In this document: positions 1 through 8,244 of the stretch, one piece after another
Layout of the letters: every line of letters starts with the position of its first letter
Numbering within the stretch: the first letter of the stretch is position 1
Assembly (NCBI GenBank): GCA_964472505.1
Contig: CAYYQW010000015.1
Location: 1-63,675 of the forward strand
Direction: 5' to 3'
Source of the DNA: JAYEIA01 sp964472505
Lineage (GTDB): Bacteria > Bacteroidota > Bacteroidia > Bacteroidales > JAADGE01
DNA: 63,675 bases
Translations under genes and position numbers: made by a program
Notes under the pieces: generated by a model
Told to the model about the DNA's origin: nothing
Database searches by the model: none
Seen by the model: the letters and a program-made list of their open reading frames with translations, nothing else

Positions 1-76
1 CTGTTTCTAAAATGGAATCGCCTTTTCGGGCTTTAATGTTTTTTCCGTTGAGTATAATGTTTACTTGTTCGTTCAT
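1..76 (-). CDS. hydA: [FeFe]-hydrogenase catalytic subunit HydA, N-terminus only
   Basis: Only the first 25 codons are inside the window. They begin with an ATG at 76 on the minus strand and read MNEQVNIILNGKN followed by IKARKGDSILET. This resembles the start of the plant-type [2Fe-2S] ferredoxin domain that opens both NuoG and HydA proteins. The two genes upstream on the same strand are HydC- and HydB-like, so HydA, the H-cluster subunit of a soluble hydrogenase, is the most likely identity. A NuoG-like subunit or a formate dehydrogenase alpha subunit with the same N-terminal domain cannot be excluded from 25 residues. It is separated from hydB by 253 bp that contain a repeat. Confidence 0.6.
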   Translation of the reverse strand, partial: MNEQVNIILNGKNIKARKGDSILET

Positions 77-220
77 TTTACTTGTTTTCCGGTAGTTAAA
101 TAATTGTTGTCTATAGATTTATGACTCAAGAATATATTGTCTAAATATTTTTTTGGGATATTGTTGATATTCTTTTCCTTCAATCTTTTTTTGTTTTTGT
201 TTGCATTTTGTCTTTGTCAA

Positions 221-270
221 TCCCCCTAACCCTTCCGAAATAATCGGAACAGGCACTTCGCCAAGGGGGA
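221..270. repeat. Palindromic intergenic repeat (CCCCCT...AGGGGG)
   Basis: Nested inverted repeats lie between hydB and hydA: TCCCCCT at 221-227 pairs with AGGGGGA at 264-270, and TTCCGA at 233-238 pairs with TCGGAA at 244-249. There is no T-run after the stem on the minus strand, so it does not look like a simple terminator. A related motif (CCCCCTT, then GGGGGACAGGGGGATTG) recurs at about 61254-61285, which suggests a dispersed repeat family. Nothing else was recognised in 77-329. Confidence 0.5.
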
Positions 271-329
271 ATCCGGTTTGTTAATAGTCTGCTGTAATAT
301 TGAATTTTAAAATACTCACGAGCGTATTT

Positions 330-2108
330 TTAAGAAATTTTTATAGCGTCAAATCGGCATTTGGCAAAGCATTCGCCGCATTGTATGCAAGCATCCTGCC
401 GGATGAAATGCACTTCATTACGTTCGCCGTCAATGGCATCGGTGGGGCATTTGCGTGCGCAAACCGTGCAGCCGGTACACATATCCGGAATTATCGTATA
501 TATCAGTAAAGGCTTGCAATTGAGTGCCGGACATTTTTTATCGCGAATGTGCGCTTCGTATTCATCACGGAAATATTTTATGGTGGTGAGCACCGGATTG
601 GGTGCAGTTTGTCCGAGTCCGCAAAGGGAATTGTCTTTAATCTGCTCGGACAATTCTTCCAACAATTCAATATCGCCTTCTTTTCCTTCGCCTTGCGTTA
701 TTCGTGTGAGAATTTCGTACATGCGCATGGTTCCTACTCGGCAGAAAGTGCATTTTCCGCAGGATTCTTTCATGGTAAATTCCAAAAAGAAACGGGCAAT
801 ATCTACCATGCAAGTGGTTTCATCCATTACCACCATACCGCCCGAGCCCATAATGGCGCCGGTGGCATTCACTTGGTCGTAATCTACTTCGGTATCAATG
901 AGATGCGCCGGAATGCAACCGCCGGAAGGGCCGCCGAGTTGTACGGCTTTAAAATCTTTGTCGTCTTGAATGCCGCCGCCCAAATCGAAAATTATTTCGC
1001 GAATGGTCATGCCCATGGGAACTTCTACGAGACCGCCTTTTTTGATTTTCCCGGTAAGGGCAAATACTTTGGTGCCTTTGCTTTTTTCGGTGCCGTATTT
1101 ATTGTACTGCGCAGGCCCTTTATGTATGATATAAGGAATGTTGGCAAAAGTTTCTACATTGTTGATGTTGGACGGTTTTCCCCAAAGGCCTTTTTCGGCC
1201 GGGAAAGGCGGACGTTTACGAGGCATGCCGCGTTCGCCTTCCACCGAAGCCATAAGAGCGGTTTCTTCGCCGCAGACAAAAGCACCGGCGCCTTCTTTCA
1301 CATATATATCTAAATTAAAATCTTTTATGCCGGCAATATTTTTCCCCAAGTAGCCTTTCTCGCGGGCTTTCTGCAAAGCGGTATTCAACCGTTTAATGGC
1401 CAGCGGATATTCGGCACGGCAATAAATAACGCCTTCGGTGGCTCCCGTAGCGTAGGCGCCGATTATCATACCTTCGATAACGGCATGCGGGTCGCCTTCG
1501 AGCAGCGAACGGTCCATAAATGCGCCGGGGTCGCCTTCATCGGCATTGCAAATGATGTATTTGGTATCGGATTGATTGTTGCGGGCAAAGCGCCATTTGG
1601 TACCGGTAGGAAAACCGCCGCCGCCGCGTCCGCGCAAGCCGGATTCGCTCACCATTTCAATAATTTTTTCGTAAGGAATGGCTTGGTCGGCTATTTTTTT
1701 CAGAGCGGCATAACCTTCGCGTGCTTCGTATTCTTCGATGCTGTCGGGGTCCATGAAACCGCAATTACGCAGGGCAATCTTTTTTTGACCTTCGTAATAG
1801 TTTTTTTCAGGTGATTCGAATTGGTCGGTATATACCACATAATCTTTCAAAGGATTTTCGTGATTGATGTGTTCTTCAAGAATTTCAAAAATCCGTTTTT
1901 CATCTACATTCCCGTATAAATAGGATCCGTTTTCATCCACAATTTCAACCAAAGGCTCGCGGTAGCACATACCAACGCAACTGGTTTTGGCGAGTTCAAA
2001 ATCCAAATTTTCGGCTTTTTGAATGTCGGCAATTTTATCGTAAACTTTATTGGCGCCGGCTGCTATTCCGCAGCTTCCCAATCCGACAATGACTTTCTTT
2101 TTGGACAT
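330..2108 (-). CDS. hydB: HydB: NADH/flavin diaphorase subunit of [FeFe]-hydrogenase (NuoF-like)
   Basis: This is the flavoprotein subunit that passes electrons between NAD(H) and the iron-sulfur clusters of a cytoplasmic hydrogenase. The 592-residue protein has three parts. An N-terminal thioredoxin-like [2Fe-2S] domain has C13, C44 and C48; only three cysteines are seen, as in CGIAAGA-type relatives. A NuoF core has the FMN/NADH glycine-rich motif GRGGGGFPTGTKW at 160-172 and a SCGKCTFCRVG [4Fe-4S] motif. A C-terminal ferredoxin carries two CxxCxxCxxxCP-like motifs at about 544-554 and 574-584. The added ferredoxin distinguishes HydB/HndC from the complex I subunit NuoF. The ATG at 2108 lies 3 nt after the hydC stop, so the two are co-transcribed. 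Bifurcation is inferred from the family, not from sequence. Confidence 0.88.
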   Translation of the reverse strand: MSKKKVIVGLGSCGIAAGANKVYDKIADIQKAENLDFELAKTSCVGMCYREPLVEIVDENGSYLYGNVDEKRIFEILEEHINHENPLKDYVVYTDQFESPEKNYYEGQKKIALRNCGFMDPDSIEEYEAREGYAALKKIADQAIPYEKIIEMVSESGLRGRGGGGFPTGTKWRFARNNQSDTKYIICNADEGDPGAFMDRSLLEGDPHAVIEGMIIGAYATGATEGVIYCRAEYPLAIKRLNTALQKAREKGYLGKNIAGIKDFNLDIYVKEGAGAFVCGEETALMASVEGERGMPRKRPPFPAEKGLWGKPSNINNVETFANIPYIIHKGPAQYNKYGTEKSKGTKVFALTGKIKKGGLVEVPMGMTIREIIFDLGGGIQDDKDFKAVQLGGPSGGCIPAHLIDTEVDYDQVNATGAIMGSGGMVVMDETTCMVDIARFFLEFTMKESCGKCTFCRVGTMRMYEILTRITQGEGKEGDIELLEELSEQIKDNSLCGLGQTAPNPVLTTIKYFRDEYEAHIRDKKCPALNCKPLLIYTIIPDMCTGCTVCARKCPTDAIDGERNEVHFIRQDACIQCGECFAKCRFDAIKIS

Positions 2109-2111
2109 GGT

Positions 2112-2630
2112 TTATTTCTTTTCTTTAATTTTGATTTCCTTAATAACTTTTACGGCATCTTTGCCTTTCAAATTTCCGTAGGTTTCATCGCCAATCATCA
2201 TGACGGGTGCTAAAGAACAACATCCGAGGCAGGCTACGGATTCGAGCGTAAACAGGCCGTCTTCGGTGGTAGCACCGTCTTTTACTTGCAGCGCTTCTTT
2301 AAGTGCATCGGTGATGGTTCCGGCATTTTGCACGTGGCAAGCGGTGCCGTGGCAGACTTTTATTATGTGTTTGCCTACGGGATGTAGCCGAAATTGCGAA
2401 TAAAATGTGGCTACACCGTACATTTGGCTCAATGATAAGCCGGTTTCGGACGCTATTTTTTCTAAAGCCGCTTTGGGCAAATAGCCGTATATATCTTGTA
2501 CGCCTTGCAAAAGCGGAATCAGGTTTCCTTTGTTACCTTTAAATTTTCGGATAAGGGTATCGAGCGCAGTCAAATCCGCATCTTGTTGCAGGGGTTTTGG
2601 CTTGGCGGGCATTACGCGTTGTACTCGCAT
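2112..2630 (-). CDS. hydC: HydC: NuoE-like [2Fe-2S] subunit of [FeFe]-hydrogenase
   Basis: The 172-residue protein is of NuoE/HydC family size. It has the thioredoxin-like [2Fe-2S] cysteines C93 and C98 (CHGTAC) and C134 and C138 (CLGCC). It would relay electrons between the flavin subunit and the rest of the complex. It is the first gene of the hydC-hydB-hydA order typical of trimeric NAD-dependent hydrogenases. The ATG at 2630 is the only good start. No Bacteroidota -7 box (TANNTTTG) was found in the 130 bp upstream. The fermentative role, recycling NADH and reduced ferredoxin to H2, is inferred from the family. Confidence 0.87.
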   Translation of the reverse strand: MRVQRVMPAKPKPLQQDADLTALDTLIRKFKGNKGNLIPLLQGVQDIYGYLPKAALEKIASETGLSLSQMYGVATFYSQFRLHPVGKHIIKVCHGTACHVQNAGTITDALKEALQVKDGATTEDGLFTLESVACLGCCSLAPVMMIGDETYGNLKGKDAVKVIKEIKIKEKK

Positions 2631-2764
2631 GATATTTTATTATTTGGATGGTTGAATAATTTCCTGCTGCTAAGTTAATTTTTTTTCATTCAATTTCGGC
2701 TTGATATATTATAAAACAGGTTCATTTTTTTACGGAAGTTATTGTTTGCATTTTTAAGACTGAA

Positions 2765-3010
2765 TTAATTCTACTTTACGATTTTAAAACAAGCTCTGAA
2801 AAGAGCTCTGAAAGAGCGTAATATATCAGCATTGGGCAACGCCCAATGTAATGTTACCGCCCATGCCTAAGCCCCGTAAGAACGAAATATTTCGCCCTTA
2901 CAGGGCTTTAACCGGCGCGCAACAGTTTCGCAGGGCGTTGCCCTGCGCTAATATTTTTAAGCCTTTCAGGCTAATAATGAACTCAATGTAACTCCGTAAA
3001 GTAGAATTAA
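2765..3010. repeat. 246-bp mosaic element with perfect 16-bp terminal inverted repeats
   Basis: TTAATTCTACTTTACG at 2765-2780 is matched by its exact reverse complement at 2995-3010. Inside are several further palindromes: CATTGGGCAACGCCCAATG near 2830-2848, CGCAGGGCGTTGCCCTGCG near 2930-2947, and an imperfect one around AAATATTTCGCCCTTACAGGGCTT. This looks like a non-autonomous, REP/MITE-type element. A minus-strand open frame over it (2898-3125) has no protein-like features. Outside the element, 2631-2764 holds nothing recognisable. Confidence 0.7.
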
Positions 3011-3102
3011 GAGCTACTTCAAAAATAAAAATGCCGGAAAGTGTAATATAAAATTTGAAAAGTCGTAAATTTGCAGTAGGATGAAAACTAAAAATTTCAG
3101 AG

Positions 3103-4125
3103 ATGAAAAATGCGCAACAAAACAAAGAAGATGATTACATTGTCATTCCAAATCCAATTTACGATGTGGTTTTCAAATATTTAATGGAAGATAACCAAAG
3201 TGCAAAAATTATTTTATCGACTTTAATAAACGAGAAGATTAAAAAATTAATATTTGAACCCATATCGCACACCGAAAAAATACAAGACCCCAAAACAGAT
3301 AAAATAATCAAACTTTTTCATTTGGATTTTACCGCAGTAATAGAAAAACCAAACGGAAAAGAAGAACTGATAATGATTGAAATTCAGAAAGCTAACAAAG
3401 CAAGCGACATTTTCAGATTTAAACGATATATAAGTGCTAATTTCCAAAGAAAACAAGAAAAAGAAATCATAAATCCACACACACAAGCAATAGAAAAAAT
3501 TAACAAGCCAATAAGATTGATACCGATTTTTATTCTCAATTTCAGAATAGAAAACGAAGTAAACGACTTAATAATCAAAACAAACAGAGAAAAAACAGGA
3601 ATATTTAAAGGAAAAAAACTGAAAAATGATAATGAGTTTATTGATAATTTGAGTTTTGATATTTGGGTTGTGCAACTGCCAAATTTGGGTAAAATCAAGA
3701 AAAAAGATTATGAAAACGATGATTACAAAACAAAACTTTACTTATTGCTCAAATTATTTGACCAAGAAGCTCAAAATAAGAACAACAAACACCGACTTCT
3801 GATAATTAAAAAACTGTTTCCAAAATTTTTAGAGCGCGTAATAAGTCGTTTAAAATCAGCCGATGCCGATAATCCTGATTTAGAAGAACAAATGAATGCC
3901 GAAGATGAATATTTGGCAGAACTCACAAAGCGAGATAATGAAATCAGTTATTTTAAGCAAGAGTTAGAAAAAGAAAGAAAATTAAGAGAAAAAAAAGACA
4001 AAGCTTTGGGTGAAAGAGACAAAATGATACTTGAATTAGCAAAAACATTAAAAAACAGCAACAAATCAACAGAAGAAATTCAGAAATTAACCAAGTTGTC
4101 AAAAGAAGTGATAGACAGTTTATAA
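3103..4125 (+). CDS. Rpn-like PD-(D/E)XK nuclease / transposase-family protein (PDDEXK_2)
   Basis: The 340-residue protein resembles the recombination-promoting nuclease/putative transposase group with a PD-(D/E)XK core. Residues that fit the active site are D21 (PIYDVVFKYL), D75 (LFHLDFTAV) and E93-x-Q95 (IEIQK). The tail from about 260 is highly charged and probably coiled coil (DNEISYFKQELEKERKLREKK), a common ending in this family. Relatives often come in many copies per genome and are linked to RecA-independent recombination. The ATG at 3103 is preceded by a TAAATTTG box at 3066-3073 that could be a -7 element. The gene is AT-rich compared with hyd. It lies 92 bp from the inverted-repeat element at 2765-3010, but a functional link is only a guess. 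Confidence 0.7.
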   Translation: MKNAQQNKEDDYIVIPNPIYDVVFKYLMEDNQSAKIILSTLINEKIKKLIFEPISHTEKIQDPKTDKIIKLFHLDFTAVIEKPNGKEELIMIEIQKANKASDIFRFKRYISANFQRKQEKEIINPHTQAIEKINKPIRLIPIFILNFRIENEVNDLIIKTNREKTGIFKGKKLKNDNEFIDNLSFDIWVVQLPNLGKIKKKDYENDDYKTKLYLLLKLFDQEAQNKNNKHRLLIIKKLFPKFLERVISRLKSADADNPDLEEQMNAEDEYLAELTKRDNEISYFKQELEKERKLREKKDKALGERDKMILELAKTLKNSNKSTEEIQKLTKLSKEVIDSL

Positions 4126-4134
4126 ACTTGAGTG

Positions 4135-4187
4135 CGCTCCGAAAAGGTTTTTCACCATCGGTTCCACAGATGAGACTTTTCGGAGCG
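4135..4187. repeat. Inverted repeat after the nuclease gene, possible terminator or REP
   Basis: CGCTCCGAAAAG at 4135-4146 is the exact reverse complement of 4176-4187, separated by a 29-nt loop. It sits 10 nt after the stop of the nuclease gene. No T-run follows the right arm, so it may be a dispersed palindrome rather than a canonical terminator. Confidence 0.45.
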
Positions 4188-4200
4188 GATTCAGAACTAA

Positions 4201-4410
4201 TATTCCCAAAAATTTAGACAAAAAGCCTTCAAAAAAGCTATTCGGTTTATTGAAAACAGGCCTTATCAAGTTGCAGATAAAATTATAAGCAAATCATATA
4301 TGGCAGCAGGTACTGAACACGAAAGAGTAGATATTGAAATTCAAAACTTGGGTTTCATGCTGAGAGACAGCAGTATTCCAAAATATCATTTGCATAATAT
4401 TAATATTTGA
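4201..4410 (+). pseudogene. Unidentified gene remnant without start codon
   Basis: An open frame of about 69 codons begins directly after an in-frame stop at 4198-4200 and ends with TGA at 4408-4410. It has no usable start near its beginning. The reading has protein-like composition, for example RFIENRPYQVADKIISKSY and HERVDIEIQNLGFMLRD, and could be the 3' end of a lost gene. I do not recognise the family. It sits between the nuclease and the broken XRE gene, which fits a decayed accessory strip. Confidence 0.35.
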
Positions 4411-4442
4411 TGTATTTTTATATCACAAAATAAGATGTAAAT

Positions 4443-4559
4443 ATGATTAACTCTTACGGTCAAAATAGGAGACAACGTCGTTTAGATGATTTATATAAGA
4501 TAGCTGAAATTTTGGATGTGGATGTAAAAGAGTTGCTTGTATCTAATAAAAACCGATAA
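4443..4559 (+). pseudogene. C-terminal remnant of an XRE-family HTH regulator
   Basis: The 38-codon frame starts at ATG 4443 and contains NRRQRRLDDLYKIAEILDV then DVKELLVSNK, which matches the last helices of XRE/Cro-type regulators (usual pattern P-S-L-x-x-L-x-K-I-A). The first half of the HTH is absent upstream, so this is either a 5'-truncated gene or a very short survivor. Its TAA at 4557-4559 overlaps the Fic start by one base, the tight arrangement typical of XRE-Fic pairs. It is unlikely to bind DNA on its own. Confidence 0.6.
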
Positions 4560-5968
4560 TGATGTATAAGACAAAAACAATAGATACAGTTAATGCTTTA
4601 AAAATAGAATTAGACAAAAAAATTCCATTGGAAGCAGAAGATGAAAAGCGTCTACAAAAAAAGCTACGTTTAGAATTTAATTATAACTCAAACCACCTTG
4701 AAGGTAACACTTTAACATACGGTCAAACTCAATTATTATTGTTTTTTGATAGAAGTTCAGGTGATGTTCCGGTAAGTGATATTGAAGAAATGAAAGCTCA
4801 CGATGTTGCATTGTCTCAAATTAAGGAAATGGCTATTGAAAAAGAACGTCCATTAACAGAAAATTTCATAAAGGAATTAAATAAAACAATTTTAGTAAAA
4901 CCTTTTTGGAAAGATGCAATTACTCCTAATGGTATAGAAACTAGAAAAAGAATTGAGATAGGTCAATATAAAACTTCCCCTAATAGTGTTCAATTAAAGA
5001 ATGGAGAAATCCATGAGTATGCTTCTCCGGAAGAAACACCTGCTTTAATGGGGGATTTGCTAAATTGGTATAACTCTTCAAAAGACCGGTTACATCCTGT
5101 ACAGTTAGCCGCGGAATTTCATTACCGATTTGTTTGCATCCATCCTTTTGATGATGGTAATGGGCGAGTTGCCAGATTAATTATGAATTATATTCTTTTA
5201 AAAAACAACTTTCCACCAGTTATAATAAAATCAGAAGATAAAGAAAGCTATTTAACTGCATTGCAAAAAGCGGATACCGGAGATATTGAATCTCTAATTG
5301 AGTATATTGAGGAACAATCAATATGGTCTTTAGAACTTAGTTTAAAAGCCGCAAATGGAGCAGATATTGACGAAATGGGTGATATTGAAAAAGAAATTGA
5401 AATTCTGAAACGTAGAAAATTAACTGAAACAAAAATTTTCAAGACTCCTAAAGTTGCATATCAGATAATTAATCACATTAATAATGATTTATGGAAACCA
5501 TTAAATAAGTTATTAGATAATTTTGATGACTTCTTTGCTGAAACAAAAAGTGAGAACTTTATTGACAATAGTAAAATCGAAAAGACAAGGACAATAAGAA
5601 ATCCTATGATGGGAACAGCCGGATTATTTGCTGATAGAGAAATGACTATTAAAAATTATGAGATATTTGGTTATGATTTAGAGGAAGAGAATATCACTGA
5701 AATTCAGTGGGTAAGGAAAATGCTTTCTTTAAAGTCAGCAAAGAGAAAGATTGATTATGAAATTTGGTGTTCACTTCAAATCAATGACTCTAAATACACT
5801 CTGGTAATTACGGAGAAGAATACTGATTCTGATAGTAATATGAAAAATTCAACAACTCTATTTGAAATTGACAATGAGTATCATATTTTGTTTATGTCTG
5901 ACGCAATAAACAGTATAAAAAGAACAGTCTCAAATCATTTAATAAATAAAATTCAAACTGTTGAATAA
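4559..5968 (+). CDS. Fic family AMPylator-type protein
   Basis: The 469-residue protein has the canonical Fic active site HPFDDGNGRVAR at 195-206, with catalytic H195. An N-terminal inhibitory-helix motif of the S-x-x-x-E-G type is present at 44-49 (SNHLEG), so it is a class II Fic protein in which E48 would hold the enzyme inactive. Fic proteins transfer AMP or other nucleotide parts to target proteins. The C-terminal part (about 270-469) has no domain I can name. The ATG at 4559 overlaps the stop of the truncated XRE reading frame, implying translational coupling. AT content is higher than in the hyd genes, as expected of accessory DNA. Confidence 0.85.
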   Translation: MMYKTKTIDTVNALKIELDKKIPLEAEDEKRLQKKLRLEFNYNSNHLEGNTLTYGQTQLLLFFDRSSGDVPVSDIEEMKAHDVALSQIKEMAIEKERPLTENFIKELNKTILVKPFWKDAITPNGIETRKRIEIGQYKTSPNSVQLKNGEIHEYASPEETPALMGDLLNWYNSSKDRLHPVQLAAEFHYRFVCIHPFDDGNGRVARLIMNYILLKNNFPPVIIKSEDKESYLTALQKADTGDIESLIEYIEEQSIWSLELSLKAANGADIDEMGDIEKEIEILKRRKLTETKIFKTPKVAYQIINHINNDLWKPLNKLLDNFDDFFAETKSENFIDNSKIEKTRTIRNPMMGTAGLFADREMTIKNYEIFGYDLEEENITEIQWVRKMLSLKSAKRKIDYEIWCSLQINDSKYTLVITEKNTDSDSNMKNSTTLFEIDNEYHILFMSDAINSIKRTVSNHLINKIQTVE

Positions 5969-6185
5969 TGCACGAAAACCCAAAAATATGTATAATATAT
6001 AAGGGTTCCAAAGGTTTTCGAGTATTGTTACCCGCATCAATTTTTGTAGTAATAAGATTGGTTGGATGCCCGCAACCGTTTACTAAATCATGCCCGTAAG
6101 CGGGAAAAGCATTTATCAATGATTAAATACTTATTGCTATGAACCACATATTTAGAAATTTTCTTGAAGACAAGGAAGTATATAT

Positions 6186-6312
6186 CCTTAAATCCGTAAG
6201 ATGTGATATAACTGATTGAAGTACAAACAGGTGGGGCAGATGTTTGGGCAAGGCTCGCTTCTGCCGGTGTCCTCACCGGCAGCACGTTCGAAAAGAACAT
6301 TCGGATTTAAGG
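6186..6312. repeat. 127-bp element with 11-bp terminal inverted repeats
   Basis: CCTTAAATCCG at 6186-6196 is matched by its reverse complement CGGATTTAAGG at 6302-6312. Inside is a strong palindrome, CTGCCGGTG-TCCT-CACCGGCAG, at about 6256-6277. It is a possible MITE or REP-type element sitting against the 3' end of the M64 peptidase gene. The rest of 5969-6323 shows nothing convincing. Confidence 0.5.
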
Positions 6313-6323
6313 CTTATCTAAAT

Positions 6324-7622
6324 TTATTCCGAATAAAACAACAATAAATCCAAAACAGCTCTATGACACACCGGGCAAAATTCATCGGTATTGTTAGAGC
6401 GCATTTTGCAATCCTGCACGGGGCGATAAATTCCTTTTTTCACATAACCGGCTCCTTCGAATGCCCCCACTTTGTCTTTATACTTACGTGAGTTGGGTGT
6501 GGGAATCGGAGTATCTTTATCTGCCAAATCTTTCCATTTCTCATCAAAATTTACCAGATTAGTGATATTTACCTGCCAAGGTTCTTTTTCCGGATTGTAA
6601 ATATCGGAAGCCTGCTCAAAGCCGTATTCGTATTCATCGGCCAGTGCGGCGAAAGCATGGCCAAACTCATGTGTAAACACAAAGGCGGATGCTTCGTGGT
6701 CGGAAGAACACAGATTGTAGTAATTATAAATGCCGCCGCCGCCGTATTTGGAGGTATTTACCAGAATGTATATTTGGTCGTAAGGCGCATAGGCAGCCAG
6801 GTTTCGCAGGCTATTAATATCTTGTGTTGTAAGGTAACGCTCGGAGCCAAAAGTATAGAAACGAGAATTTAAAATGGTATTTTTCCAAACATCATCGCCC
6901 GGAATGTCGGTGCCGGATTCTTCCGACCAGGCTTTTACGGCATGAAAATTCACTTTGTCTTTGTGCGACTTAAAAGGCTCTACATCAAAAAAATAGCCGG
7001 CAAAACGATGACAGTCATCAATGAATTTTTGGGCTTCGGCTTCGGTATATCCGTCGGGAATAATTACAATATCCAACTTTTTGTGATGATCGCCGGAATA
7101 ATGAATTTTTTCCACTTCGTATTTAAGTTGTTTGTCTTTTTTTATCTGAATATCATTGGGGTTTACATCCAATTTATAGACGGTGTTAAAATTATAATTC
7201 CGGTCTCTGGCTTGGATTTCAACACTTACGGGAATTTTCGGAAAGGGAATGGTAAGCGATTCGTAGAAACTGCGCGACAGTGTTTTAGCTTCTTCGGTAT
7301 CTTGCCATTCAAAGAAAAGATTGGAAAAGCCGCGCGAGTAAATCAATCTGTCTTCTTCTTCATCTTTCACCAATACGCGATAATCGCCGTAATTAAAGGT
7401 ATCCACTAAATTTGTGAGTGAACCGCCCCAGTAGGGTTCTTCTTTCAATTGTATAAGAAAAGCGCGGGTTTCTTCGTGATTGCCGGATAGGGAGTAGTCT
7501 ATGCGTAAACTTTTATCTTTGAAATAAATATCAAACATGTTTTGTGCCGAAGCCGAAAAGCCGAAACTCAATAATACGGATAGCATTAAAACGGGGAAAA
7601 GAAGTTGTCGAAAATGTTTCAT
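6324..7622 (-). CDS. Secreted peptidase M64 (IgA peptidase family) metalloprotease
   Basis: Translation from the ATG at 7622 gives 432 residues. It begins with a signal peptide (MKHFRQLLFPVLMLSVLL, then SFGFSASAQ). A longer reading from TTG 7676 would bury this signal and is rejected. The zinc site HEFGHAFAALAD (H318, E319, H322, D329) is the M64 pattern. It is preceded by the family block LDIVIIPDGYTEAEAQKF and followed by an ADEY segment. The N-terminal 150 residues fit the M64 N-terminal beta domain. The protein is probably exported to the periplasm or outside, where it cleaves proteins; the natural target is unknown. It is monocistronic, flanked by repeat-bearing intergenic regions. Confidence 0.88.
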   Translation of the reverse strand: MKHFRQLLFPVLMLSVLLSFGFSASAQNMFDIYFKDKSLRIDYSLSGNHEETRAFLIQLKEEPYWGGSLTNLVDTFNYGDYRVLVKDEEEDRLIYSRGFSNLFFEWQDTEEAKTLSRSFYESLTIPFPKIPVSVEIQARDRNYNFNTVYKLDVNPNDIQIKKDKQLKYEVEKIHYSGDHHKKLDIVIIPDGYTEAEAQKFIDDCHRFAGYFFDVEPFKSHKDKVNFHAVKAWSEESGTDIPGDDVWKNTILNSRFYTFGSERYLTTQDINSLRNLAAYAPYDQIYILVNTSKYGGGGIYNYYNLCSSDHEASAFVFTHEFGHAFAALADEYEYGFEQASDIYNPEKEPWQVNITNLVNFDEKWKDLADKDTPIPTPNSRKYKDKVGAFEGAGYVKKGIYRPVQDCKMRSNNTDEFCPVCHRAVLDLLLFYSE

Positions 7623-7837
7623 AATACCAATGTTTATGTCTAAAAAATCACAATATATTAATATTTTCTCTATCAAACACAGCCGGAAAAAATGTTATAG
7701 GAAATAATCAGCCGTTATAGGCTAAATATTATTTCGAGGTGCCGGAATTTTCGATACTATGTCAAATATAGTGAGTAATCAAATTTTAGCTTGCTGCAAG
7801 TGAAGTAAATTAAGGTGATGAATTTTTCAATATTTTT

Positions 7838-8019
7838 TTAACCACAGAGTATCTCTGAGTTTTGCACAGAGTAACACAAAGTTTGCATAGATAACTTAAG
7901 TATCTCAGCATAAACAACTTACTTTCGGAAAAAGTAAAACGATTATAGAAGACATGAAACAATTTTACAATTCGTTGCTGTTTTACTAGACAAAAAACTC
8001 AGTGTTACTCTGTGGTTAA
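7838..8019. repeat. 182-bp MITE-like element with CCACAGAGTA ends
   Basis: TTAACCACAGAGT at 7838-7850 pairs exactly with ACTCTGTGGTTAA at 8007-8019. The match continues imperfectly inward (CTGAGTTTT against AAAACTCAG), giving ends of about 26 bp with three mismatches. There is no coding capacity inside. The 622-bp gap 7623-8244 otherwise holds only the promoter described next to the hydrolase gene. Confidence 0.6.
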
Positions 8020-8195
8020 GGGAATTGATACACCGGAAATCATCCTTATTCATTATCGTTGAATTTTACAACAATAGATTTCTCGTGAAACAATGGCTTA
8101 TGCCAATAGAACGACTCATAAATTTAATCTGCTTCAACACCTCAAAATAATATCTAACCCTTTCATATCCGGAAAAGTTAATTTTCAACTTCTGC

Positions 8196-8227
8196 TTTGC
8201 AGTAAAAAAACTATTATCGTATTTTTG
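8196..8227 (+). promoter_or_regulatory. Bacteroidota-type sigma promoter of the alpha/beta hydrolase gene
   Basis: TTTG at 8196-8199 is followed after 20 nt by TATTTTTG at 8220-8227, matching the TTTG-N19-21-TANNTTTG consensus of the phylum. The predicted transcription start lies about 10 nt before the ATG at 8245. Confidence 0.65.
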
Positions 8228-8244
8228 CAAAAATACTGACAGCG

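Noticed and set aside
300..1814. Long plus-strand open frames over hydB
   Set aside because: They are antisense shadows of a well-supported NuoF-type gene, with low-complexity composition and no start context.
2898..3125. Minus-strand 75-codon frame
   Set aside because: It lies on the palindromic element and overlaps the nuclease start; the translation reflects the repeats and is not protein-like.
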